Positions 1-5,860 of a stretch of 5,953 nucleotides of DNA are shown here, one piece after another. Position 1 is the stretch's first letter. Each line of letters opens with the position of its first letter. Both the position numbers and the translations under genes were made by a program. The stretch spans positions 1-5,953 of the forward strand of contig CALBPU010000187.1 of assembly GCA_937899395.1 (NCBI GenBank). The letters are read 5' to 3'. This DNA is from an uncultured Fretibacterium sp. (GTDB taxonomy: Bacteria > Synergistota > Synergistia > Synergistales > Aminobacteriaceae). The notes beneath the pieces were generated by a model. It was not told where the DNA came from. It saw only the letters and a list, made by a program, of their open reading frames with translations, and made no database searches.

Positions 1-1760
1 AACGAATCTCGGGCTCTCTTGTTGTAGCCGGCGGAATGGCAGGTGCCAGTATGCAGGACGTTGTGCATATTGGTGAATTGGGTCTAGTCGGTGAAATTCT
101 TGAGGTCAACGGTGATAAAGCATCTATCCAAGTTTATGAAGAAACTTCAGGATTAATGCCCGGAGAACCCGTTGTATCTACTGGAGAGCCTTTGAGCGTG
201 GAACTCGGACCCGGAATTATCGAGCAGTTCTATGACGGAATACAAAGACCGCTTGAACTTATCGAGAAAGCCGCTAAAAGCCATTACATTTCAAGAGGAA
301 TCAGCGTTCCTGCTCTTGACCGTAATAAAAAATGGAATTTTGAACCTAAAGTTAAAGTCGGTGATGAAGTTATTGCGGGCGATATTTTGGGAACAGTCCA
401 AGAAACGGTTGTAGTTGAGCATAGGATCATGGTACCTTACGGAATTAAAGGTAAAGTTGAGAAGATCGAGAAGGGCGAACATACAATCGAGGAAGTTATT
501 GCAGTAATCAACGATAACGGAACGAAACATGAAGTTAAAATGCTTCAAAGATGGCCGGTTCGTAAACCCAGACCCGTTAAAACACGTCTTGCTCCTAACG
601 TACCTATGACAACAGGACAGAGAGTTGTTGACGCATTCTTCCCTGTAGCGTTGGGCGGAACAGCTTGCGTCCCCGGTCCTTTCGGTTCAGGAAAGACAGT
701 TATTCAGCACCAGTTCGCAAAATGGGCGCAGGCTCAAATAGTTGTTTATGTTGGCTGCGGTGAACGCGGAAACGAAATGACAGACGTTTTGTTAGAGTTC
801 CCTGAACTTGATGACCCTCAGACAGGACAACCCTTGATGAAGCGTACAACCCTTATTGCTAACACTTCAAACATGCCTGTTGCAGCTCGTGAAGCAAGCG
901 TTTACACAGCTATCACACTTGCTGAATATTATCGTGATATGGGTTATTCGGTCGCATTAATGGCGGACTCAACAAGCCGTTGGGCTGAAGCTCTCCGTGA
1001 AATGTCAGGAAGACTTGAGGAAATGCCCGGTGAAGAAGGTTATCCCGCATATTTGGGAACACGTTTAGCAAGTTTCTATGAGAGAGCAGGACGCTGCATT
1101 GTAAACGGTAAAGAAGGCCGTGAAGGTTCAATCACCGTTATCGGAGCAGTTTCACCTCCAGGCGGAGACCTTTCAGAACCCGTTACTCAAAATACTTTGA
1201 GAGTTACAAAAGTATTCTGGGGACTTGACGCTAACCTTGCTTATCAAAGACACTTCCCGGCTATTAACTGGCTGTCAAGTTATTCACTTTACACTGAAAG
1301 ACTTGATGCTTATTGGGACGAAAAATTTGATGATCAGTGGAGCGGTTTAAGAGTTGAAGCAATGAGCTTGCTTGAGCAGGAATCACAGCTTAACGAAATC
1401 GTTAGACTTGTCGGAATTGATGCCCTTTCAAGAGATGAAAGAATGGTAATGGAAACAGCGAAATCATTACGTGAGGACTTTTTACATCAAAACGCCTTCC
1501 ATGAAGTTGATACTTATGCTTCAATGGATAAACAGTTCAAGATGTTAAAGACGATTGTTAATTTCCACCATGCCGGACTTGACGCTCTCAGAAAAGGCGC
1601 GCCTATGAATAAATTATTCAACTTGCCTGTTCGTGAACAGATTGCAAGAATGCGTTACCTTGAGGAAAAAGATATTGGCCAAATTGATAAGCTCGATGAC
1701 GTTATTAAAGAGCAGGTTAACGCTTTAATCCCTGTCGGAGGTGATACAAATGCTGCCTAG
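1..1760 (+). CDS. ntpA: V-type ATPase subunit A, catalytic (5' end beyond the window)
   Basis: Catalytic subunit of the cytoplasmic A3B3 head of a rotary V/A-type ATPase; it hydrolyses or makes ATP, coupled to H+ or Na+ movement. The frame is open from base 3 (first full codon), and the 11 codons before the ATG at 36 read RISGSLVVAGG, the conserved N-terminal beta-barrel strand of this family. The gene therefore starts upstream of the window and the ATG at 36 is internal. 585 residues are visible, close to the usual length of just under 600. Seen in order: N-terminal barrel, the A-specific non-homologous insert (about 340-560), Walker A GPFGSGKT (675-698), GERGNEM with the catalytic-type Glu (about 760-780), a Walker B-like LMADSTSRW (about 958-985), and a helical C-terminal domain. 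It ends in TAG, overlapping ntpB by 11 bp. No frameshift or missing motif is seen. Confidence 0.97.
   Translation, partial: RISGSLVVAGGMAGASMQDVVHIGELGLVGEILEVNGDKASIQVYEETSGLMPGEPVVSTGEPLSVELGPGIIEQFYDGIQRPLELIEKAAKSHYISRGISVPALDRNKKWNFEPKVKVGDEVIAGDILGTVQETVVVEHRIMVPYGIKGKVEKIEKGEHTIEEVIAVINDNGTKHEVKMLQRWPVRKPRPVKTRLAPNVPMTTGQRVVDAFFPVALGGTACVPGPFGSGKTVIQHQFAKWAQAQIVVYVGCGERGNEMTDVLLEFPELDDPQTGQPLMKRTTLIANTSNMPVAAREASVYTAITLAEYYRDMGYSVALMADSTSRWAEALREMSGRLEEMPGEEGYPAYLGTRLASFYERAGRCIVNGKEGREGSITVIGAVSPPGGDLSEPVTQNTLRVTKVFWGLDANLAYQRHFPAINWLSSYSLYTERLDAYWDEKFDDQWSGLRVEAMSLLEQESQLNEIVRLVGIDALSRDERMVMETAKSLREDFLHQNAFHEVDTYASMDKQFKMLKTIVNFHHAGLDALRKGAPMNKLFNLPVREQIARMRYLEEKDIGQIDKLDDVIKEQVNALIPVGGDTNAA
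1737..1745 (+). promoter_or_regulatory. Ribosome binding site of ntpB, inside the end of ntpA
   Basis: GGAGGTGAT is a near-perfect match to the anti-Shine-Dalgarno sequence and sits 4 bases before the ATG at 1750. It lies within the last codons of ntpA. It decides the ntpB start: the in-frame GTG at 1741 is part of this site itself, so it cannot be the initiation codon. The arrangement suggests translational coupling of B to A, which would help keep the 1:1 A:B ratio (inference). Confidence 0.85.
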
Positions 1761-3159
1761 AGAATATAGGACAATATCAAGCATTTCAGGCCCTCTTATG
1801 ATGGTCGAAAAAACTCAGGACGTTCGTTACGATGAACTTGTTGAAATTACGTTAGGCAACGGCGAAAAACGTAGAGGCCGTGTTCTTGAAATCGAAAGCG
1901 ATAGAGCATTGGTTCAGGTCTTTGAAGGAACATCAGGGATTGAAAACGAGGATACAAAAGTTCGTTTTGTCGGTAAAGTTTTAACGCTTCCTGTATCAAA
2001 GGATATGTTAGGACGTGTATTTAACGGACGAGGTGAACCTATTGACGGCGGAGCTCCGTTAATTGCCGAACAAAATCTCGATATTAACGGTATGCCTATG
2101 AACCCGTTCTCACGTGATTTCCCTTCGGAATTTATTCAGACAGGAATTTCAACGATTGACGGACTTAACCCGATGGTCAGAGGTCAAAAGTTACCGATAT
2201 TCTCAGCTTCAGGACTTCCTCATAACAGAATGGCTGCTCAAATTGCAAGACAGGCAACAGTTATAAGCGGCCATGAAGATTTTGCGGTTGTTTTTGCTGC
2301 AATGGGAATTACGTTTGAAGAGGCTTCGTTCTTTATGGAAGATTTCAGAAGAACAGGTGCTTTACAGAGAACAGTTCTTTACATCAACCTTGCTGATGAC
2401 CCTGCAATCGAAAGAATTTCAACACCTCGTATAGCTTTAACAACTGCTGAATATTTAGCGTTTGAATGCAATATGCACGTCGTTGTAATTTTGACGGACT
2501 TAACGAACTATTGCGAAGCTCTTCGTGAAATTTCAGCGGCTCGTAAAGAAGTTCCCGGCCGTCGCGGTTATCCCGGTTATCTTTATACAGACCTTGCAAC
2601 AATGTATGAGAGAGCAGGAAGGTTAAAAGGCAAGAGCGGTTCAATAACTCAGATACCGATTTTGACAATGCCTGAAGATGACAAGACCCACCCGATTCCT
2701 GATCTTACAGGATATATAACTGAAGGACAGATAATTTTGAGCAGAAGCTTACACCGTCAGGGAATTTATCCGCCTGTTGATGTCATGCCTTCACTTTCAA
2801 GATTAAAAGATAAAGGTATCGGCCGTGATAAGACACGTGAAGATCATGCGGACTTAATGAACCAGTTATTCGCAGCTTATGCAAGAGGTAAAGAAGCTAA
2901 AGAGCTTGCGGTAATTTTGGGTGAAGGCGCATTGTCTGATGAGGATAAAGCGTTCGCTAAATTCTCAACGGTCTTTGAGGATAAATATATTCGTCAGGGC
3001 GAATATGAGAACAGAACAATCAAAGAGACTTTGGAGTTAGGCTGGGAGTTATTGACAATGATCCCTGTTAAAGAACTCAAGAGAATCAGAGACGCTTATA
3101 TTGAAAAATATTTGAACCCTTTATTAAAGGCTAGTAAGGCTGAAAAGGGCGAAGCGTAA
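1750..3159 (+). CDS. ntpB: V-type ATPase subunit B, non-catalytic
   Basis: Alternates with A in the A3B3 head and completes the nucleotide sites at the A/B interfaces. The product has 469 residues from the ATG at 1750 (MLPREYRTI, the usual B start), a normal length for the family. N-terminal barrel: ISSISGPLMMVEK. At the position of the P-loop the protein reads GQKLPIFSASGLPHNRMA, lacking the GKT lysine, which is the hallmark of B as opposed to A. VVILTDLTNYCEALREIS and VPGRRGYPGYLYTDLATMYE are classic family blocks. The Arg in MPSLSRLKDKGIG (about 2785-2825) is in the position of the arginine finger that reaches into the A site. Its start codon lies inside the end of ntpA, and it ends 15 bp before ntpD, so the three are co-transcribed. 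The C-terminal tail is charged and ends in KGEA. No defects are seen. Confidence 0.97.
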   Translation: MLPREYRTISSISGPLMMVEKTQDVRYDELVEITLGNGEKRRGRVLEIESDRALVQVFEGTSGIENEDTKVRFVGKVLTLPVSKDMLGRVFNGRGEPIDGGAPLIAEQNLDINGMPMNPFSRDFPSEFIQTGISTIDGLNPMVRGQKLPIFSASGLPHNRMAAQIARQATVISGHEDFAVVFAAMGITFEEASFFMEDFRRTGALQRTVLYINLADDPAIERISTPRIALTTAEYLAFECNMHVVVILTDLTNYCEALREISAARKEVPGRRGYPGYLYTDLATMYERAGRLKGKSGSITQIPILTMPEDDKTHPIPDLTGYITEGQIILSRSLHRQGIYPPVDVMPSLSRLKDKGIGRDKTREDHADLMNQLFAAYARGKEAKELAVILGEGALSDEDKAFAKFSTVFEDKYIRQGEYENRTIKETLELGWELLTMIPVKELKRIRDAYIEKYLNPLLKASKAEKGEA

Positions 3160-3174
3160 GGGAGGGAATTTGAC

Positions 3175-3795
3175 ATGGCAAGAATCAATGTCAATCCTAA
3201 CCGAATGGAACTGTCGAGGCTCAAAAAGAGATTGGCTGTTGCAAAACGAGGCCATAAACTTTTGAAGGATAAACAGGACGCATTAATTAAGGCATTCCTT
3301 GAGAAAGCTCGTGCAGGAAAAGAACTTCGTGAAGCTGTTGAGAAGGAATTAGCTGAATGTTACGGAACGTTTGTTTTATCGAGAGCGCAGACAACGCCCG
3401 AAATTCTTGAGCAGGCTTTAATTTTTCCGGGTGCTAAATCGACTTTGACGGTTAAATGGCACAACGTAATGAGCGTTATGGTTCCTGAATACGATGTTAA
3501 ACAGGAAGGTAACCCCGTTAATTACGGTTTTGTTAATGTTCCGTTATTATTAGACGCAGCACTTGAACAATTCAGCGAGCTGATTGTGAAGTTGCTTCAT
3601 TTAGCTGCTGAAGAAAAGGCGATTCGATTGATGGCAGGAGAAATTGAGCGCACTCGAAGAAGAGTTAATGCTCTTGAATACGTAATGATTCCGAACTTAG
3701 CAGAGACGATTCGTTACATAAGTATGAAACTTGATGAACAAGAACGATCGACTTTGAGCCGATTAATGAAAATCAAGGAAATCGTTTCAGCTTAA
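3175..3795 (+). CDS. ntpD: V-type ATPase subunit D, central rotor shaft
   Basis: Forms the long coiled-coil axle that turns inside the A3B3 head and links it, through F and C/d subunits, to the membrane ring. The 206 residues match the family length. The N-terminal block MARINVNPNRMELSRLKKRL and the following KRGHKLLKDKQD are diagnostic. Residues about 10-70 and 140-200 are helical and charged and would pair as the antiparallel coiled coil; the C-terminal block ERTRRRVNALEYVMIPNL is the other conserved signature. A GGGAGGG ribosome binding site at 3160-3166 lies directly after the ntpB stop and 8 bases before the ATG. The gene is followed within 20 bp by a terminator, so D is the last gene of this transcript; subunits such as F, C, E, I and K, if present, must be upstream or elsewhere. 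Confidence 0.96.
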   Translation: MARINVNPNRMELSRLKKRLAVAKRGHKLLKDKQDALIKAFLEKARAGKELREAVEKELAECYGTFVLSRAQTTPEILEQALIFPGAKSTLTVKWHNVMSVMVPEYDVKQEGNPVNYGFVNVPLLLDAALEQFSELIVKLLHLAAEEKAIRLMAGEIERTRRRVNALEYVMIPNLAETIRYISMKLDEQERSTLSRLMKIKEIVSA

Positions 3796-3810
3796 AGCAA
3801 CAAAAATTTT

Positions 3811-3854
3811 AATCCCTCGTTTGAAAGTAAAAATTTCGGACGAGGGATTTTTTT
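3811..3854 (+). terminator. Rho-independent terminator of the V-ATPase operon
   Basis: AATCCCTCG (3811-3819) pairs perfectly with CGAGGGATT (3841-3849). The pairing continues inward through TTTGAAA/TTTCGGA with two G-U pairs, giving a 16 bp stem and a 7-base loop (3827-3833). A run of seven T (3848-3854) follows. It begins 15 bases after the ntpD stop codon. It should end operon transcription and shield the transposon just downstream from read-through. Confidence 0.93.
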
Positions 3855-3879
3855 GAACGAAAAGCCGACGCATTCTCGC

Positions 3880-3900
3880 GACTTTACTCGTGAGTAAGTC
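3880..3900 (+). repeat. Probable left-end hairpin of the IS200/IS605 element
   Basis: GACTT (3880-3884) pairs with AAGTC (3896-3900), and ACTC (3886-3889) pairs with GAGT (3892-3895), leaving a single unpaired T at 3885 and a very tight loop. A short hairpin with an extrahelical T is the structure that IS608-type TnpA recognises on the transposon's single strand. That this one is the TnpA site is inferred from its form and its position about 80 bases before tnpA. Confidence 0.6.
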
Positions 3901-3906
3901 AGCCTT

Positions 3907-3931
3907 AATTTATTTTATTTCCAAATAAATT
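3907..3931. repeat. AT-rich inverted repeat before the tnpA promoter
   Basis: AATTTATTT (3907-3915) and AAATAAATT (3923-3931) are perfect 9-base inverted repeats around the 7-base TATTTCC. They sit just upstream of the -35 region of tnpA. It could be a second left-end structure, an operator, or simply AT-rich palindromic DNA; nothing decides between these. Confidence 0.5.
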
Positions 3932-3933
3932 GC

Positions 3934-3961
3934 TTTACTTTTTTCATACATATGTTATAAT
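3934..3961 (+). promoter_or_regulatory. Predicted promoter of tnpA
   Basis: TATAAT at 3956-3961 is a perfect sigma-70 type -10 box and is preceded by TG one base upstream (3953-3954), forming an extended -10. TTTACT at 3934-3939 is a 4-of-6 match to -35 with a 16-base spacer. Transcription would start about 3968, leaving a leader of only about 10 bases that holds the AAAGGTGAG ribosome binding site (3967-3975) before the ATG at 3979. A very short leader would limit expression from this promoter. Confidence 0.6.
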
Positions 3962-3978
3962 TATTTAAAGGTGAGAAA

Positions 3979-4380
3979 ATGGAAATTCATCATGGACGTG
4001 GTTACATATATTCTATACAGTATCACATAGTTTGGTGCGTTAAGTATCGGAGAAAAATTATAAATTCTCAAATTGAGAAAAGTTTACTGGAAATCTTACA
4101 AAAAATTTCTCAGGATAATGGCTTTTCTATCATCGAAGCTAATACTGAAAGAGACCATGTTCATTTGCTCTTTGATTGCTCTCCTCAACACTATATTCCC
4201 GATATTCTAAAAGCTCTTAAAGGTGTTTCGGCCAGAATTTTAATGAAAGAATACGGAGACGAACTGAGAAAACAATTATGGGGCGGTCATGTTTGGAATC
4301 CGTCCTATTTTATAGCAACGGTGTCAGAGAATACAGAACAGCAGGTAAAAGAATATATAAAGAGTCAAAAAGAAAAGTAA
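3979..4380 (+). CDS. tnpA: IS200/IS605-family transposase TnpA (Y1, HUH type)
   Basis: Single-strand DNA transposase that cuts and rejoins the element's ends through a 5'-phosphotyrosine link. The 133-residue product is a normal length and appears intact. The N-terminal SIQYHIVWCVKYRRK is the usual first strand. The HUH metal motif is His60-Val-His62 in RDHVHLLF. The nucleophile is predicted as Tyr126 in KEYIKSQ, with Gln130 four residues later as the third metal ligand, as in IS608 TnpA. The block WNPSYFIATVSENT (about residues 106-119) is also conserved. The start at 3979 has a good AAAGGTGAG site 3 to 4 bases upstream. All catalytic residues are present, so the protein is probably active; whether this copy can move depends on whether its ends are intact. 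Confidence 0.95.
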   Translation: MEIHHGRGYIYSIQYHIVWCVKYRRKIINSQIEKSLLEILQKISQDNGFSIIEANTERDHVHLLFDCSPQHYIPDILKALKGVSARILMKEYGDELRKQLWGGHVWNPSYFIATVSENTEQQVKEYIKSQKEK

Positions 4381-4384
4381 CGTT

Positions 4385-5532
4385 ATGAAAATAATGTCAA
4401 CATACAAGGTAAAAATCTGCAAAAGCAATGGAGCATTCAGTACTACAGTGAAACAGTACCGAAAAGCTGTGGATTTTTTAATTGACGTTGTACTTACAGA
4501 GTGGGAATATATATCACAAATAAATTCCGCATTCGATAAATTGAAAGCAGTAGAGAAATTAATTCATCAAACGACTAATAATCTCAATCATAAATATAAC
4601 TTCGATAAAAAATTCTATAAATTTCCAAGTTACCTTAGACGGGCATCAATTCAAGAGGCAATAGGGAAAGTAAGTTCATACAAGAGCAATTATGCAAACT
4701 GGGAAGAGCAGAAAAAAGGTCAAGAACCTGGAAAACCCAAAGCAGGTAAAATATTTCCGGCAATGTACCGTGATAATTGTTTTGTAAGAACAGGAACCAA
4801 CACAGCCAAACTAAAAGTTTTTACGAACAATACATGGGACTGGTTGAATATAGAATTAAAGAATACAGACGTGAAATACATTCAGAAACATTGCAATACT
4901 CGTAAAGAATGTGTGCCAACGTTACAGAAACGAGGGAAAAACTGGTATTTGGATTTTGCGTTTGAGGAGGAGGTGAAAATCGAGCAAAAAGAAATAAATC
5001 AACAAATAATCTTGGGAGTAGATTTAGGAATAAATAACGAATGTGTATGCAGTGCAATGAAATCAGACGGCACTGTCATTGGCAGAAAATTTTTAGATAT
5101 GTCAAGAGAAAAGACTGTCTGAATCACGCAGTAAATCGTATAAAGAAGGCACAGCAACATGGAGCAGGAAGAACGCCAAGATTATGGGCGAGAGCAAAAG
5201 GAATAAATACACACATAGCGAATTTAACCGCTGAATTTATAGTAGAAACGGCAGGATTTTACAAAGCAGATGTAGTAGTATTTGAGCATTTAGACCTAAA
5301 TGGAAAAAAACGAGGCAAAAAGAAGCAAAAGCTACATTTATGGAAAAGCCGTGCTGTTCAAAGCATAGTAGCGTGTAAAATGCACAGACTGGGAAAAAGA
5401 ATAAGTAGAATATGTGCATGTGGAACATCGAAACTTGCGTATGACGGAAGCGGAGAAGTAGAACGGGACGAAAATAACTATAGTATGTGTATGTTCCAAA
5501 CAGGTAGAAAATATCATTGTGATCTTTCATGA
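4385..5532 (+). pseudogene. tnpB: TnpB-type RuvC nuclease (IS605 OrfB), frameshifted and C-terminally truncated
   Basis: TnpB proteins are RNA-guided RuvC nucleases of IS605 elements, related to Cas12. The first part (4385-5122, 245 codons) carries the N-terminal domain, FPSYLRRASIQEAIGKV, and RuvC-I in ILGVDLGINNE (Asp213). It then runs into a TGA seven codons after KFLD. The family sequence continues in the -1 frame from about 5110: CLNHAVNRIKKAQ, PRLWARAKGIN, RuvC-II Glu in VVVFEHLDL (5284-5286) and RuvC-III Asp in KYHCDLS (5521-5523). Restoring one A in the A-run at 5109-5112 joins the two halves into about 382 residues. The second frame stops at 5530-5532, where relatives continue with a SASYNIGARYF-like segment and tens more residues. 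It starts 4 bases after tnpA without a clear ribosome binding site; the ATG at 4394 is an alternative start. Function is probably lost. Confidence 0.88.
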
Positions 5533-5621
5533 GTTGTCTTGCAAGGTGAATACTTTGCACCCCCTCTTATATGAGACATATTTGCTTTCACCGCAAGGAA
5601 AGCTGAGCTTACCGGATACAA
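5514..5621 (-). CDS. Possible 5' fragment of a phage-tail-like gene
   Basis: Reading the minus strand from the TTG at 5621 gives (M)YPVSSAFLAVKAN, then unrelated-looking residues to a TGA at 5514-5516, 35 codons in all. The opening resembles the PVS-AFL-type N-terminus that I associate with siphovirus tail or minor structural proteins; this is recalled pattern similarity, not a search result. A strong purine-rich ribosome binding site (complement of 5626-5637, GGAGGGAGGTGG) lies at good spacing, and a terminator for the preceding gene sits just upstream. Only the first 14 or so codons (5580-5621) look meaningful; the rest probably crosses into transposon-derived DNA. It could equally be a chance reading frame. 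Confidence 0.25.
   Translation of the reverse strand: MYPVSSAFLAVKANMSHIRGGAKYSPCKTTHERSQ
5538..5603. other. Nested inverted repeats downstream of tnpB; possible right-end or RNA structure
   Basis: CTTGC (5538-5542) and GGTGAA (5545-5550), separated by AA, pair with TTCACCGCAAG (5587-5597), making an 11 bp stem with a 2-base bulge. Inside the loop, ATATG-AGA-CATAT (5569-5581) is a second small hairpin. Competing foldings exist: TGCAAGG/CTTTGCA (5540-5559), and GCTTT/AAAGC with CC-GCAA-GG (5584-5603), which ends in a GNRA tetraloop. IS605 right ends have hairpins and also encode the guide RNA scaffold of TnpB, so this could be the remains of that end. It overlaps a weakly supported minus-strand reading frame, so both cannot be taken at face value. 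Confidence 0.35.
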
Positions 5622-5640
5622 ACGACCACCTCCCTCCGGA

Positions 5641-5672
5641 CATAATAAAAGGACCGGCTTCCCGATCCCTTT
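5641..5672 (-). terminator. Rho-independent terminator on the minus strand
   Basis: On the minus strand AAAGGGATCGG (complement of 5662-5672) pairs with CCGGTCCTTTT (complement of 5647-5657) around a GAAG loop: 11 pairs, two of them G-U. TTTTATTATG follows. It lies 23 bases after the stop codon of the minus-strand gene fragment at 5696-5860 and was presumably its terminator. Confidence 0.75.
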
Positions 5673-5695
5673 ACTCTTTACTCAATCATATCTGA

Positions 5696-5860
5696 TTATT
5701 TGAAGAATCCCGGCGACATATAGAAAGCTTCTATCGCTTCTCCAATGTATTTAGCGGATCCATCTCCATAAACAGAATCCACACCTTGTGCTAGTTCTTC
5801 ATTTTCCTGGTATCCTTTTGCAATATCCATCAAAAGCGGTCTTGCATCTTCAACCTGGTA
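5696..5860 (-). pseudogene. C-terminal fragment of a gene, possibly a TipAS-type regulator
   Basis: The last 54 codons and stop of a gene on the minus strand. The reading frame has gene-like codon use and runs cleanly into a TAA and a terminator, so it is a real gene end. The product includes LLMDIAKGYQENEELAQGVD and then VYGDGSAKYIGEAIEAFY, and finishes MSPGFFK. The pattern Y/F-G-x-G-x-A-x-Y-I-x-x-A-I-x-x-F/Y resembles the end of the TipAS drug-binding domain of MerR-family regulators; this identification is tentative. The frame is lost at a TA dinucleotide (5859-5860) where the sequence changes to an IS630-like end, and an in-frame stop (5864-5866) follows just beyond. The 5' part has therefore been separated from this fragment, most simply by that insertion. 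Confidence 0.6.

Larger units (their letters stand above)
3880..5532 (+). mobile_element. IS200/IS605-family insertion sequence with broken tnpB
   Basis: A tnpA (Y1/HUH transposase) and tnpB gene in the same direction with a 4-base gap, preceded by an imperfect hairpin, is the typical layout of the IS605 group. These elements move as single-stranded DNA, have subterminal hairpins instead of terminal inverted repeats, and make no target duplication. The coordinates given are the outer supported limits: the left cleavage site should lie somewhere in 3855-3879, just before the hairpin. The right end cannot be placed, because tnpB is truncated and no matching right hairpin is obvious; it might lie near 5580. 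The element is richer in A+T than the ATPase genes, which fits recent or foreign origin. Confidence 0.8.

Noticed and set aside
36..38. ATG at 36 as the start of subunit A
   Set aside because: The frame is open to the window edge, and the upstream codons encode the conserved RISGSLVVAGG strand, so the true start lies before the window.
291..1131. Minus-strand and alternative-frame open reading frames within ntpA
   Set aside because: They lie wholly within a strongly conserved coding gene, lack family signatures and have no convincing ribosome binding sites.
1741..1743. GTG at 1741 as the start of subunit B
   Set aside because: It lies inside the Shine-Dalgarno sequence; the ATG at 1750 gives the expected MLPREYRTI and proper spacing.
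2384..2668. Minus-strand open reading frame within ntpB
   Set aside because: It is a shadow of the conserved B subunit and shows no recognisable protein features.
5041..5109. A separate small gene starting at the ATG at 5041
   Set aside because: Its first 23 codons are an out-of-frame reading of tnpB; only the part after about 5110 is homologous to TnpB, so it is the downstream half of a frameshifted gene.
5107..5113. Programmed -1 frameshifting in tnpB
   Set aside because: AGAAAAG is not a good slippery heptamer, and I see no obvious stimulatory stem immediately after it; a single-base loss is simpler.
5237..5560. Minus-strand open reading frame opposite the 3' half of tnpB
   Set aside because: It is rich in Phe and Tyr because it is the complement of a Lys-rich coding stretch; no family resemblance is seen.
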